NCBI GenBank assembly: GCA_965656035.1
Contig: CBFHIO010000031.1
Span: 1-11,526, forward strand
Direction: 5' to 3'
Source: SCGC-AAA076-P13 sp965656035
Lineage (GTDB): Bacteria; Pseudomonadota; Gammaproteobacteria; Magnimaribacterales; D2472
Length of the DNA stretch: 11,526 bases
Shown: positions 4,932 through 11,526 of the stretch, one piece after another
Numbering within the stretch: the first letter of the stretch is position 1
Layout: each line of letters opens with the position of its first letter
Made by a program: the position numbers and the translations under genes
The notes under the pieces: model-generated
Database searches by the model: none
What the model was told of the DNA's origin: nothing
What the model saw: the letters and a program-made list of their open reading frames with translations, nothing else

Positions 4932-7016
4932 ATGAAAAGAATACTTATAAACACATCTTATGGTGATGAGTTGCGTGTTGCGCTAGTTGACGGTGCAAAA
5001 CTTTATGACTTTGATACAGAATCACCTGACAGAATATTATTCAAAGGGAGCATTTTTAAAGCCACAGTTTCAAGAATTGAACCAAGCTTAGATGCTGCAT
5101 TCGTTAACTTTGGTTCAGAAAGACACGGCTTCTTACCATTAAAAGATTTATCAAATGATTACTTTAAAAAAGAAAATGGTAAAACTGTATGCGCTCTTGA
5201 AGAAGGACAAGAGATAGTTGTCCAAGTTACTAAGGAAGAAAGAGGAACCAAAGGGGCTGCTCTTACAACTCAAATAGCTCTTGCTGGTAGATTTCTTGTT
5301 TTAATACCGAACTCATCAAAATCTGGTGGTATCTCAAGAAGAATAAGTGGCGATGAAAGAGATCAAATTAAAGAAGCACTAGATTTAATAGATGTTCCTG
5401 AGAATATGAGTGTCATAGTTAGAACTAATGGCCTTGGACGTACTAGTGAAGAACTGAGCCTAGATTTGGCTTATTTATTGGCGCTTTGGGATGAAATTAG
5501 TAACAACATCCCAAACACAGACAGTCCAGCACTAATTTATAGAGATGATAAATTAATTGTAAGAGTGGTAAAAGATTACTTTAAAGATGATATTGAAGAA
5601 ATATTAATTGATGATAAAAGTACTTTTAATGAAGCCAAAGAATTCATAGACGCAGTTCTTCCAGATCATTCTGATAAAGTAAAATTGTATGAAGAAGAAA
5701 TACCTTTGTTCAATAGATATCAAATTGAATCTCAAATAGAATTAGCATTCCAAAGAGAAATATCTTTATCTTCAGGAGGATCAATAGTAATTGATCCGAC
5801 TGAGGCAATGACTGCTGTCGATGTAAATTCAGCAAGATCTACAAAGGGTAAAGACATTGAAGATACCGCATATAAAACTAATCTGGAAGCTGCAAAAGAG
5901 ATAGCGCGTCAACTTAGATTAAGAGATGTTGGAGGTTTAGTTGTTATTGATTTTATAGATATGTTGGATCAATCCCATCAAGAAAAAGTTGAAGCTGCTT
6001 TTAGAAAAGCTGTCTATTCTGATAGAGCAAGAGTTCAAATTTCTAGTATTTCAAAATTTGGGTTGCTTGAGGTATCAAGGCAAAGATTAAGACCATCTTT
6101 AAATGAAACTTATGATATTCAACACGTCCTAGTAAGAGGCCCTAGATCACTTGGACAATCAATTTTAAGAATAATTGGAGAAGACTCAGCAAAGGATAAT
6201 ACTGGAGAAATTCAGGTTTATGTTCCTTCTGATGTAGCTAGTTATCTTTTAAATGAAAAAAGAAACGATATTATAAATATTGAGAAAACTAATAATATTC
6301 GAGTCATAGTAATTGCAGATCCATATAAATCTAGACCATATTATAAAGTTTTAAGAATTAAAGCATCAGATGTAAAAAATATAGACTCTTATAATTTGAC
6401 TCCTAATAGCCCCGAGCCAGATACAAGCTGGAGAGACAATAAAAATCAATCAAAAATTATGAAGCCTGTTGTGGATGGTATTAAACCTCCAAAAATGCCC
6501 AAAACAAAAAAAGTAGGTTTGGTCTCGTGGATTAAAAGTATTGCAGGCATTGAAACAGGTGATAAACCACAGAAGCCTGCTAAAGCCAAAAGAAGTAATC
6601 AAAATAGAAGAAGAAAACCTGTAAATAATAAAAGTCAACAACAAACTCAATCAAAACAAAAACAAGCTCAACCAAGACAAAAACAAGCTGTAAAGGGAAC
6701 TGTTAGCAAAAATAATTCTTCTGCTAAGCCAACAAAGGCTCCACAAAAGACAAGAGAATCAAATAAACCAAAAGTTGATGATGGTAGAAATAACAATACA
6801 GACAATAAACCAAACACTAATTCAAAACCTAAAGGTAAAGTTCCTTTAAAACAAAAAGTAAATAAACAAGAATCAAATAAATTAGAGTTTAATAAAAGTG
6901 AAGTTGTAAATACTCCTGTTAAAAAAGAGCCTGCAATTAAGGAAATAGTTAAAGAACCAAAGGTTAAAAAAGAAATACCTACTAGAGCAGCTAACGATCC
7001 AAGATATAAGAGTTAA
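4932..7016 (+). CDS. rne: Ribonuclease E, short form with degradosome-type tail
   Basis: Endoribonuclease that starts mRNA decay and matures rRNA and tRNA, normally at the inner membrane. Residues 1-~125 form the RNase H-like/S1 region (IEPSLDAAFVNFG, RHGFLPLKDL). The DNase I-like catalytic part has metal ligands Asp297 and Asp340 and Asn299 in VDVNSARSTKG and VVIDFIDM, spaced as in E. coli D303/N305/D346. The zinc-link CPRC expected near 400-404 is replaced by LVRGPRSLG; the whole protein has one Cys (87). SYLLNEKR of the small domain is kept. Residues 525-540 (KTKKVGLVSWIKSIAG) resemble the amphipathic membrane anchor. From 545 the tail is disordered, rich in Lys, Gln, Asn and Pro, and ends in RAANDPRYKS; an NDPR motif is known from Pseudomonas RNase E tails. 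At 694 residues it is much shorter than E. coli RNase E (1061), but longer than RNase G (489), so RNase E is preferred. The last 26 bases overlap nudC. Confidence 0.95.
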   Translation: MKRILINTSYGDELRVALVDGAKLYDFDTESPDRILFKGSIFKATVSRIEPSLDAAFVNFGSERHGFLPLKDLSNDYFKKENGKTVCALEEGQEIVVQVTKEERGTKGAALTTQIALAGRFLVLIPNSSKSGGISRRISGDERDQIKEALDLIDVPENMSVIVRTNGLGRTSEELSLDLAYLLALWDEISNNIPNTDSPALIYRDDKLIVRVVKDYFKDDIEEILIDDKSTFNEAKEFIDAVLPDHSDKVKLYEEEIPLFNRYQIESQIELAFQREISLSSGGSIVIDPTEAMTAVDVNSARSTKGKDIEDTAYKTNLEAAKEIARQLRLRDVGGLVVIDFIDMLDQSHQEKVEAAFRKAVYSDRARVQISSISKFGLLEVSRQRLRPSLNETYDIQHVLVRGPRSLGQSILRIIGEDSAKDNTGEIQVYVPSDVASYLLNEKRNDIINIEKTNNIRVIVIADPYKSRPYYKVLRIKASDVKNIDSYNLTPNSPEPDTSWRDNKNQSKIMKPVVDGIKPPKMPKTKKVGLVSWIKSIAGIETGDKPQKPAKAKRSNQNRRRKPVNNKSQQQTQSKQKQAQPRQKQAVKGTVSKNNSSAKPTKAPQKTRESNKPKVDDGRNNNTDNKPNTNSKPKGKVPLKQKVNKQESNKLEFNKSEVVNTPVKKEPAIKEIVKEPKVKKEIPTRAANDPRYKS

Positions 7017-7806
7017 TTAGTCGCCCTGATAAGGTTGAGCTTGGGGGTGTATTTGGTAAATTATCTATATCAAACCATTTTGCATCAACAATTTCTTTCC
7101 CATCTACTTTGATACTTCCAGATTCATAATCACATGTGTAAGCGAGCATAAGCTGACTAGGAAATGGCCATGCCTGACTTGCAAAGTAATTAATATTATT
7201 TACATTAAGGGAAACTTCTTCAAAAACTTCACGAATCACTGTTTGTTCTGCAGTTTCAGAGACCTCTACAAATCCAGCTAATGCACTATAAAGACCCTCT
7301 GGAAAAAGAGCATTTCTTGCTAATAGAATTTGATTATCTTTTTTAATTAAAGCTAAGACACATGGCGATATTTTTGGATAAATCATTAAATTATTGCATT
7401 TGCAAAACATGGCCTCCTCAGTTGAATCAAATTCCATAACTGATCCGCAATAGCCACAATGTTTGCTGCTATTTAGATAATGAAGTAACTGCTTTGCCCT
7501 ACCCACAAGGCCTAAATCTGTTTCTGATAATATTGTCATTAAATATCGTAGATCATATTCCACCAAAGATTGATAACCCTGATTTGAAAGACTAAAGGAT
7601 TCATTTGTTAAATCTACAGCATAAATGTTTGTGTTATTGTCTTGAGCAATACCAATTTTTTTAAACTCAAAATTGGTAAAATTTAAAAATAATGAATTTA
7701 GTAAAAATGTTTTATCATTTAAATCATATAAAACCTTATTATTTATAAAAATAATAAATAGATTTGAAATTTCAGGCTTAATGTCTAAAAATCTTTTAAA
7801 ATACAT
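6991..7806 (-). CDS. nudC: NAD(H) pyrophosphatase / RNA deNADding Nudix hydrolase
   Basis: Hydrolyses NADH to NMNH and AMP and removes NAD caps from RNA 5' ends, a role that links it to the neighbouring rne. It has 271 residues (E. coli 257). The N-terminal domain is divergent. The zinc ribbon has Cys117 and Cys120 (CGYCG) but the second pair is Cys135 and Cys137 (FCKCNN), CxC instead of the usual CxxC with no change in overall spacing. YPKISPCVLALI leads into the Nudix domain. The Nudix box G178-x5-E184-x7-REVFEEVSL fits except that the last Gly is Ser199. The NADH-pyrophosphatase signature SQPWPFPxS appears as SQAWPFPSQ (210-218), so NudC is preferred over other Nudix enzymes. The ATG has no Shine-Dalgarno sequence. 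The stop lies inside the rne 3' end, a convergent overlap of 26 bases. Confidence 0.93.
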   Translation of the reverse strand: MYFKRFLDIKPEISNLFIIFINNKVLYDLNDKTFLLNSLFLNFTNFEFKKIGIAQDNNTNIYAVDLTNESFSLSNQGYQSLVEYDLRYLMTILSETDLGLVGRAKQLLHYLNSSKHCGYCGSVMEFDSTEEAMFCKCNNLMIYPKISPCVLALIKKDNQILLARNALFPEGLYSALAGFVEVSETAEQTVIREVFEEVSLNVNNINYFASQAWPFPSQLMLAYTCDYESGSIKVDGKEIVDAKWFDIDNLPNTPPSSTLSGRLINSYILDR

Positions 7807-7839
7807 ACATAATTAATAATAATAAATTAAAATACTTAC
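7807..7839. promoter_or_regulatory. Divergent nudC-nhaB spacer
   Basis: Thirty-three bases, only three of them G or C, separate two divergent start codons, and neither gene has a Shine-Dalgarno sequence. TAAAAT at 7828-7833 on the plus strand ends six bases before the nhaB ATG, the spacing expected if transcription started at the ATG itself (a leaderless message). The -35 region would fall in the nudC start and matches consensus poorly. Promoters for both genes must lie here or reach into the opposite gene. Confidence 0.35.
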
Positions 7840-9351
7840 ATGATTAGCGAAATACAAAAACTTTTTCTAGGCAATTCACCAATTTGGTACAAGCAGACTA
7901 TTGTAGCTTTCTTAGTAATTAATCCAATAGCCTTAGTACTTTTTAATTCAATTGGAATGAATGGGAATTTTATTGTTGGTTGGATGTTTTTACTTGAATT
8001 CATATTCACTCTAGCATTAGCGCTCAAGTGCTACCCCCTTCAGCCAGGAGGTTTGCTTGCTATTGAAGCTATAGTTCTTGGACTTACAACAACAAAAGGT
8101 ATTTATTATGAAATTGAGCACAATCTTGAAGTAATTTTATTATTAGTTTTTATGGTCGCTGGCATCTATTTTATGAAAAATTTGATGCTAACTATATTTA
8201 CCAAACTGTTATTAAAAGTTAAATCTAAGATAAGTTTATCTCTAATGTTCTGTTTTGCTGCAGCCGTATTATCGGCATTCTTAGATGCTTTGACTGTTAC
8301 CGCAGTGCTTATTGGTGTGACTATTGGTTTTTACAGAGTCTATCATACAGTTTCCTCGGGTAAGAATTTTACCAATAAAGATCATAATTATAATGATGAC
8401 TCAGCATTATCAGATATTGGCGCTAAAGATCTTGAGTCTTTTAAAGCCTTTTTAAGAGATTTAGTTATGCATGGTGCTGTGGGTACAGCTCTAGGAGGGG
8501 TTTGTACAATTGTTGGCGAACCTCAGAATTTATTAATTGCTAAAGTTGCTGGATGGGAATTTATTGAATTTGTTATCCGAATGGCACCAGTAACTATGCC
8601 TGTATTTGTAGCTGGCCTTTTGACATGCTTTTTAGTAGAAAGATTTTCTGTTGCTGGTTTTGGCAATCAAATGCCAGAGAGTGTGAGAAATATATTTAAT
8701 GACTTTGATGTATATGAAACTCAAAATACAACCATTCAGCATAAAGCTGAACTAGTTATAGAAAGCTTTGTTGCTGTATTTTTAGTATTTGCATTGGCAT
8801 TTCATGTTGCTGCTGTTGGGCTAATTGGTCTTGCTGTAATAGTTTTATTAACAGCTTTGAAGGGCATAACAGAGGAACATCATCTTGGTGAAGCTTTTCA
8901 TGAGGCTCTACCATTTACAGCCCTTCTCGCAGTTTTCTTTGCAATAGTAAGTGTAATCAATGATCAGCAACTATTTTTACCTGTTATAACCCATGTTTTA
9001 GCACAACCTCTAGATGTTCAACCTCCTTTATTTTTTGTTGCTAACGGCTTTTTATCAGCAATAAGTGATAATGTTTTTGTTGCTACAATTTATATTAATG
9101 AGATTAAATCAGCACTTGATAGCGGTGTAATTACAAGAGAACAGTTTGATCTATTAGCTGTATCAATTAATACAGGAACGAATATTCCAAGTATTGCAAC
9201 TCCAAATGGACAGGCTGCTTTTTTATTCTTACTTACTTCTTCACTTGCACCATTGATTAATTTATCTTATATGAGAATGGTGATGATGGCTCTTCCTTAC
9301 ACAATTGTCTTATCAATCGTAGGATTCTTATCCATAGTATATCTATTGTAA
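7840..9351 (+). CDS. nhaB: Na+/H+ antiporter NhaB
   Basis: Inner-membrane antiporter that expels Na+ in exchange for protons, serving sodium and pH balance. It has 503 residues (E. coli 513), largely hydrophobic with roughly ten or more membrane helices. Family matches run along the whole length: LGNSPIWYK near the N-terminus, FIFTLALALKCYPLQPGGL (54-72), FMVAGIYFMK (104-113), SAFLDALTV (145-153, whose Asp149 corresponds to a conserved NhaB aspartate), GTALGGVCTIVGEPQNLLIA (215-234) and AISDNVFVATIYINE (407-421). NTGTNIPSIATPNGQAAFLF (444-463) closes the core. The C-terminus stops about ten residues earlier than in E. coli. A soluble loop of about 35 residues lies near 172-205. No Shine-Dalgarno sequence is seen. 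dusA starts two bases after the stop, so they probably share a transcript. Presence fits a marine, sodium-dependent life, which is inference. Confidence 0.97.
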   Translation: MISEIQKLFLGNSPIWYKQTIVAFLVINPIALVLFNSIGMNGNFIVGWMFLLEFIFTLALALKCYPLQPGGLLAIEAIVLGLTTTKGIYYEIEHNLEVILLLVFMVAGIYFMKNLMLTIFTKLLLKVKSKISLSLMFCFAAAVLSAFLDALTVTAVLIGVTIGFYRVYHTVSSGKNFTNKDHNYNDDSALSDIGAKDLESFKAFLRDLVMHGAVGTALGGVCTIVGEPQNLLIAKVAGWEFIEFVIRMAPVTMPVFVAGLLTCFLVERFSVAGFGNQMPESVRNIFNDFDVYETQNTTIQHKAELVIESFVAVFLVFALAFHVAAVGLIGLAVIVLLTALKGITEEHHLGEAFHEALPFTALLAVFFAIVSVINDQQLFLPVITHVLAQPLDVQPPLFFVANGFLSAISDNVFVATIYINEIKSALDSGVITREQFDLLAVSINTGTNIPSIATPNGQAAFLFLLTSSLAPLINLSYMRMVMMALPYTIVLSIVGFLSIVYLL

Positions 9352-9353
9352 AA

Positions 9354-10325
9354 ATGTCGCATTCAAATATGCATAAGGCATCTATTGCTCCGATGATGCA
9401 ATATACAGATATGCATGACAGATATCTTCTAAGATTAATTTCTAAAAAAGTTTTTTTATACACGGAAATGGTTACAACCGGAGCTATTCTTTATGGAAAA
9501 TGTTTTCATCAGCTAGAGTTCAATAAAGAGGAACATCCTGTTGCAATTCAGCTCGGGGGTTCTGATGTTAATGAATTGGTTAAATCTGCAAAAATAGCTG
9601 AGGATTATGGTTACGATGAAATTAATTTAAATGTTGGGTGCCCCTCAGATAGGGTTCAAAAAGGTAGATTTGGTGCTTGTTTGATGCTTGAGCCAGACCA
9701 CGTAGCGGAGTGTTTAAATGCGATGCAATCAAATGTTATGGTCCCGGTAACTATAAAGTGTAGACTTGGTGTTGATCATCATGAAGAGTATGAATTCTTG
9801 CATAATTTTGTCAATATTGTTCAAAGCGCAGGTATAAATCATTTTATTATTCATGCAAGAAATGGAATTCTAAAAGGGCTAAGTCCTAGACAAAACAGGC
9901 ACATTCCACCATTAAAATATGATTATGTATATAAATTAAAGGAGGACTTTCCTAATCTAAATATTACTATCAATGGTGGAATCAAAACTATAAAAGAATG
10001 CAAAAATCATCTTAAGTTTGTGGATGGCATTATGATTGGAAGAGCAGCTTACGAAAATCCTTTCATGATTAGAGATATAGATACTGAAATATACGGTGTT
10101 GAATCTAATGTGAATTCAAAAAAGTCTATTCTTAATCAATATTTAGACTACGTTGAAGAAAAGCTTCATGAAGGTCATGATTTAACAAGAATGATGAAAC
10201 ACCTTTTCGGACTCTCTCGTGGCGATAAATTTGCAAAAACTTTTAGGAAAAAAATTTTAGAAGTAATAAAAAAGGAATCTCTTAATGAGTATAGAAAAGA
10301 GTTAGAGGATTTATTGATCTATTAA
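9354..10325 (+). CDS. dusA: tRNA-dihydrouridine(20/20a) synthase
   Basis: FMN enzyme that reduces U20/U20a in the tRNA D-loop to dihydrouridine using NADPH. It has 323 residues, near E. coli DusA. The TIM barrel starts with SIAPMMQYTDMHDRYLLR (10-27), then YTEMVTTGAIL (36-46) and HPVAIQLGGSD (61-71). Catalytic Cys96 is in NLNVGCPSDRVQKGRFGACL (91-110). Lys135 in VTIKCRLG, His167 in FIIHARNG, INGGI (206-210) and GIMIGRAAYENP (225-236) form the FMN site. YTEMVTTGAI and the SDRVQ context mark DusA rather than DusB or DusC. The ATG is two bases after nhaB, with a second in-frame ATG at 9369 that would drop only five residues; I keep the first. No Shine-Dalgarno sequence is visible. The last 15 bases overlap the end of mlaA. 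Confidence 0.96.
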   Translation: MSHSNMHKASIAPMMQYTDMHDRYLLRLISKKVFLYTEMVTTGAILYGKCFHQLEFNKEEHPVAIQLGGSDVNELVKSAKIAEDYGYDEINLNVGCPSDRVQKGRFGACLMLEPDHVAECLNAMQSNVMVPVTIKCRLGVDHHEEYEFLHNFVNIVQSAGINHFIIHARNGILKGLSPRQNRHIPPLKYDYVYKLKEDFPNLNITINGGIKTIKECKNHLKFVDGIMIGRAAYENPFMIRDIDTEIYGVESNVNSKKSILNQYLDYVEEKLHEGHDLTRMMKHLFGLSRGDKFAKTFRKKILEVIKKESLNEYRKELEDLLIY

Positions 10326-11009
10326 AAGATCGTCCATTTCATCTAAAAATTCGTCCTGAACACCAATACCATCCTTAACCTCATATTCCATATATTGAAC
10401 ATAGGAGTCTTTAACAAAATCGTATCTATCTCCATAAACAAGAGATTCTATTTCTAATAACCGCTCTCTTGTTTCAAGAGCATCCATGCTTTTTAAAACT
10501 AAATTTACGTCTGCTTCAGTCATGTGAAAAGTAACAGATAGAAATGATGTAAATGGTCTGCTCAAAGTATCTCTAACAGTTGATGGACCTAGTGCAGGAA
10601 GCATAATATATGGACCGGATGGAATTCCCCATAAGGCAAGAGTTTGATCAAAATCTTCTTCATGTCTTACTAGACCGATTTTTGATGCAAAATCAAATAC
10701 TCCAGCAATACCAACTGTGGTATTAATTGCAAATCTTGAGAGATCATTAATTGCCTTTAATGGTTTTCCCTGAAGCAACTGGTTAACTGAAGTCTCAACC
10801 TCTTCTAAATTATTAAAAAAATTAGTAACTCCTTTTTTAAATGGTTTTGGAGTTTTTGAATACGCTTGAGCAACAGGTTTTAAAAAATTTCTATCTAAAG
10901 ATTCATTAAACTCAAAAGTAGCCCTATTGAATCCTTCAAAAGGGTCATCTATGACCTCAGAATACAAAGAGGAGCAAAATAAAATAAATATTAAAAAGTT
11001 ACCTCTCAT
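10311..11009 (-). CDS. mlaA: MlaA/VacJ family phospholipid-transport protein
   Basis: Outer-membrane part of the Mla pathway, which removes misplaced phospholipid from the outer leaflet and passes it to MlaC and the MlaFEDB transporter. It has 232 residues (E. coli 251). After a hydrophobic signal segment (1-16) come DPFEGFNRATFEFN (22-35), KPVAQAYSKTPKP (44-56), NNLEE (66-70), LSRFAINTTVGIAGVFD (90-106) and GIPSGPYIMLPALGPSTVRD (128-147), all MlaA features. E. coli MlaA is a lipoprotein; here the only early Cys (12) follows Phe (ILFC), which is not an accepted lipobox, so the protein may be cut by signal peptidase I near SLYS-EV or stay anchored. The acidic C-terminus ends ...DEMDDLLIDQ. It lies eight bases after mrp and likely shares its transcript. 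No other mla gene is in the window. Confidence 0.93.
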   Translation of the reverse strand: MRGNFLIFILFCSSLYSEVIDDPFEGFNRATFEFNESLDRNFLKPVAQAYSKTPKPFKKGVTNFFNNLEEVETSVNQLLQGKPLKAINDLSRFAINTTVGIAGVFDFASKIGLVRHEEDFDQTLALWGIPSGPYIMLPALGPSTVRDTLSRPFTSFLSVTFHMTEADVNLVLKSMDALETRERLLEIESLVYGDRYDFVKDSYVQYMEYEVKDGIGVQDEFLDEMDDLLIDQ

Positions 11010-11017
11010 AATTCTAA

Positions 11018-11526
11018 TTATACAAGTGATTCAACAAGTCTAGATATATGTTTAAATGAAATATGTGTTTTATTAAGATCAAAATTATAAATATCACTAC
11101 TAAAATCAATTGTTGCTAATTTTTTTATATTAAATTTGTTAATCAATTCAAAATTGCTACTAAGCTTAATATTTGAAATATTATTTTCAATATATCCAAG
11201 AATATCTATATCCAATTTTTTACAAAGCTCAATGGACTTAATAAGATCATATATTGCTAATTTATTAGGTGTTGAAACTAATATTGAGTGATCAGGTTTT
11301 ATTTCTGCTGCAATGGTTAAGTATGCATCTCCTGTGCCGGGAGGCATGTCAATAAATAAGATATCAAGATCACCCCAATCAGTTGAGTGTATTAGTTGCT
11401 TGATTGCGCCACTTAACATTGGCCCTCTCCAAAGAGCTGCCTTATCATAGTCTAATATCATTCCCATAGAATTTATTAATACCCCCTTTGATTCAACAGG
11501 TTTAAATAGTTTCTCTTTATCCTTTT
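11018..11526 (-). CDS. mrp: Mrp/ApbC-family P-loop ATPase lacking the CxxC, 5' end beyond window
   Basis: Mrp/ApbC proteins are cytoplasmic P-loop ATPases that carry Fe-S clusters to apoproteins. The frame is open to the right edge, so the N-terminal part with the Walker A loop is not visible; 168 residues remain. LDYDKAALWRGPMLSGAI and the Walker B/switch region LFIDMPPGTGDAYLTIAAE (about 11359-11303) match the family closely, followed by LVSTPNKLAIYD and ILGYIENN. In typical members the cluster-binding CxxC follows this ENM site by a few residues. Here there is none: the sequence runs ENNISNIKLSSNF, and the only Cys in the visible part is upstream, in IELCKKL. The C-terminus is some 35 residues shorter than in E. 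coli. An ATG at 11465-11467 is internal, since the family similarity continues upstream of it. mlaA follows after eight bases. Confidence 0.9.
   Translation of the reverse strand, partial: KDKEKLFKPVESKGVLINSMGMILDYDKAALWRGPMLSGAIKQLIHSTDWGDLDILFIDMPPGTGDAYLTIAAEIKPDHSILVSTPNKLAIYDLIKSIELCKKLDIDILGYIENNISNIKLSSNFELINKFNIKKLATIDFSSDIYNFDLNKTHISFKHISRLVESLV

Noticed and set aside
6450..6650. Minus-strand open frame inside the rne tail
   Set aside because: It arises from the Lys-rich, A-rich rne tail read backwards, giving a Phe/Leu-rich sequence that only mimics a membrane protein.
6580..6960. Low-complexity rne tail as a DNA repeat
   Set aside because: The protein tail is rich in Lys, Gln, Asn and Pro, but apart from a short KQKQA recurrence there is no regular repeat unit; it is a normal disordered RNase E tail.
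10316..10331. GATCT/AGATC inverted repeat at the dusA-mlaA junction as a bidirectional terminator
   Set aside because: Only five pairs with a six-base loop and no T-run on either strand.

Overview
The window is a strongly AT-rich, tightly packed stretch of core bacterial chromosome with eleven protein genes, two of them cut by the window edges. I see no mobile element, CRISPR array, tRNA, rRNA or cargo island, and no gene-free stretch over 300 bases. The gene families (RNase E with an adjacent divergent rluC, rpmF followed by fab genes, NhaB, DusA, MlaA) and their order point to a gammaproteobacterium. The low G+C, very short spacers, overlapping genes and scarcity of Shine-Dalgarno sites suggest a streamlined, probably marine lineage such as SAR86. 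That placement is inference from gene order and composition only.

Left part (1-4733, all minus strand). In transcription order this is rluC, rpmF, fabD, fabG, acpP, mltG, tmk. It is a compressed version of the Escherichia coli rluC-rpmF-plsX-fabH-fabD-fabG-acpP-fabF-pabC-mltG-tmk region, with the yceF/yceD neighbours, plsX, fabH, fabF and pabC missing. FabD loads malonyl units onto ACP and FabG carries out the first reduction of each elongation cycle. AcpP carries the chain, MltG cleaves nascent peptidoglycan and Tmk makes dTDP. A hairpin with a T-run follows acpP and ends exactly at the likely mltG start. The mltG reading frame is split by an in-frame TAA.

Middle part (4734-7806). A 198-base divergent spacer separates rluC from rne. 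It holds a hairpin that would bury the rne ribosome-binding site. RNase E keeps its S1 and catalytic domains, a membrane-anchor-like helix and a basic disordered tail ending in an NDPR motif. It lacks the two zinc-link cysteines. Convergent nudC overlaps the last codons of rne.

Right part (7807-11526). nhaB and dusA run on the plus strand, two bases apart. On the minus strand, mrp (cut by the right edge) is followed eight bases later by mlaA, which converges on and overlaps the end of dusA. The Mrp homologue lacks the Fe-S-binding CxxC and has a short C-terminus. MlaA lacks a normal lipobox.

I did not find a previously undescribed system here. The interesting points are departures from textbook family features (mltG stop, Mrp CxxC, RNase E zinc link, MlaA lipobox, NudC zinc ribbon) and a few candidate regulatory structures.
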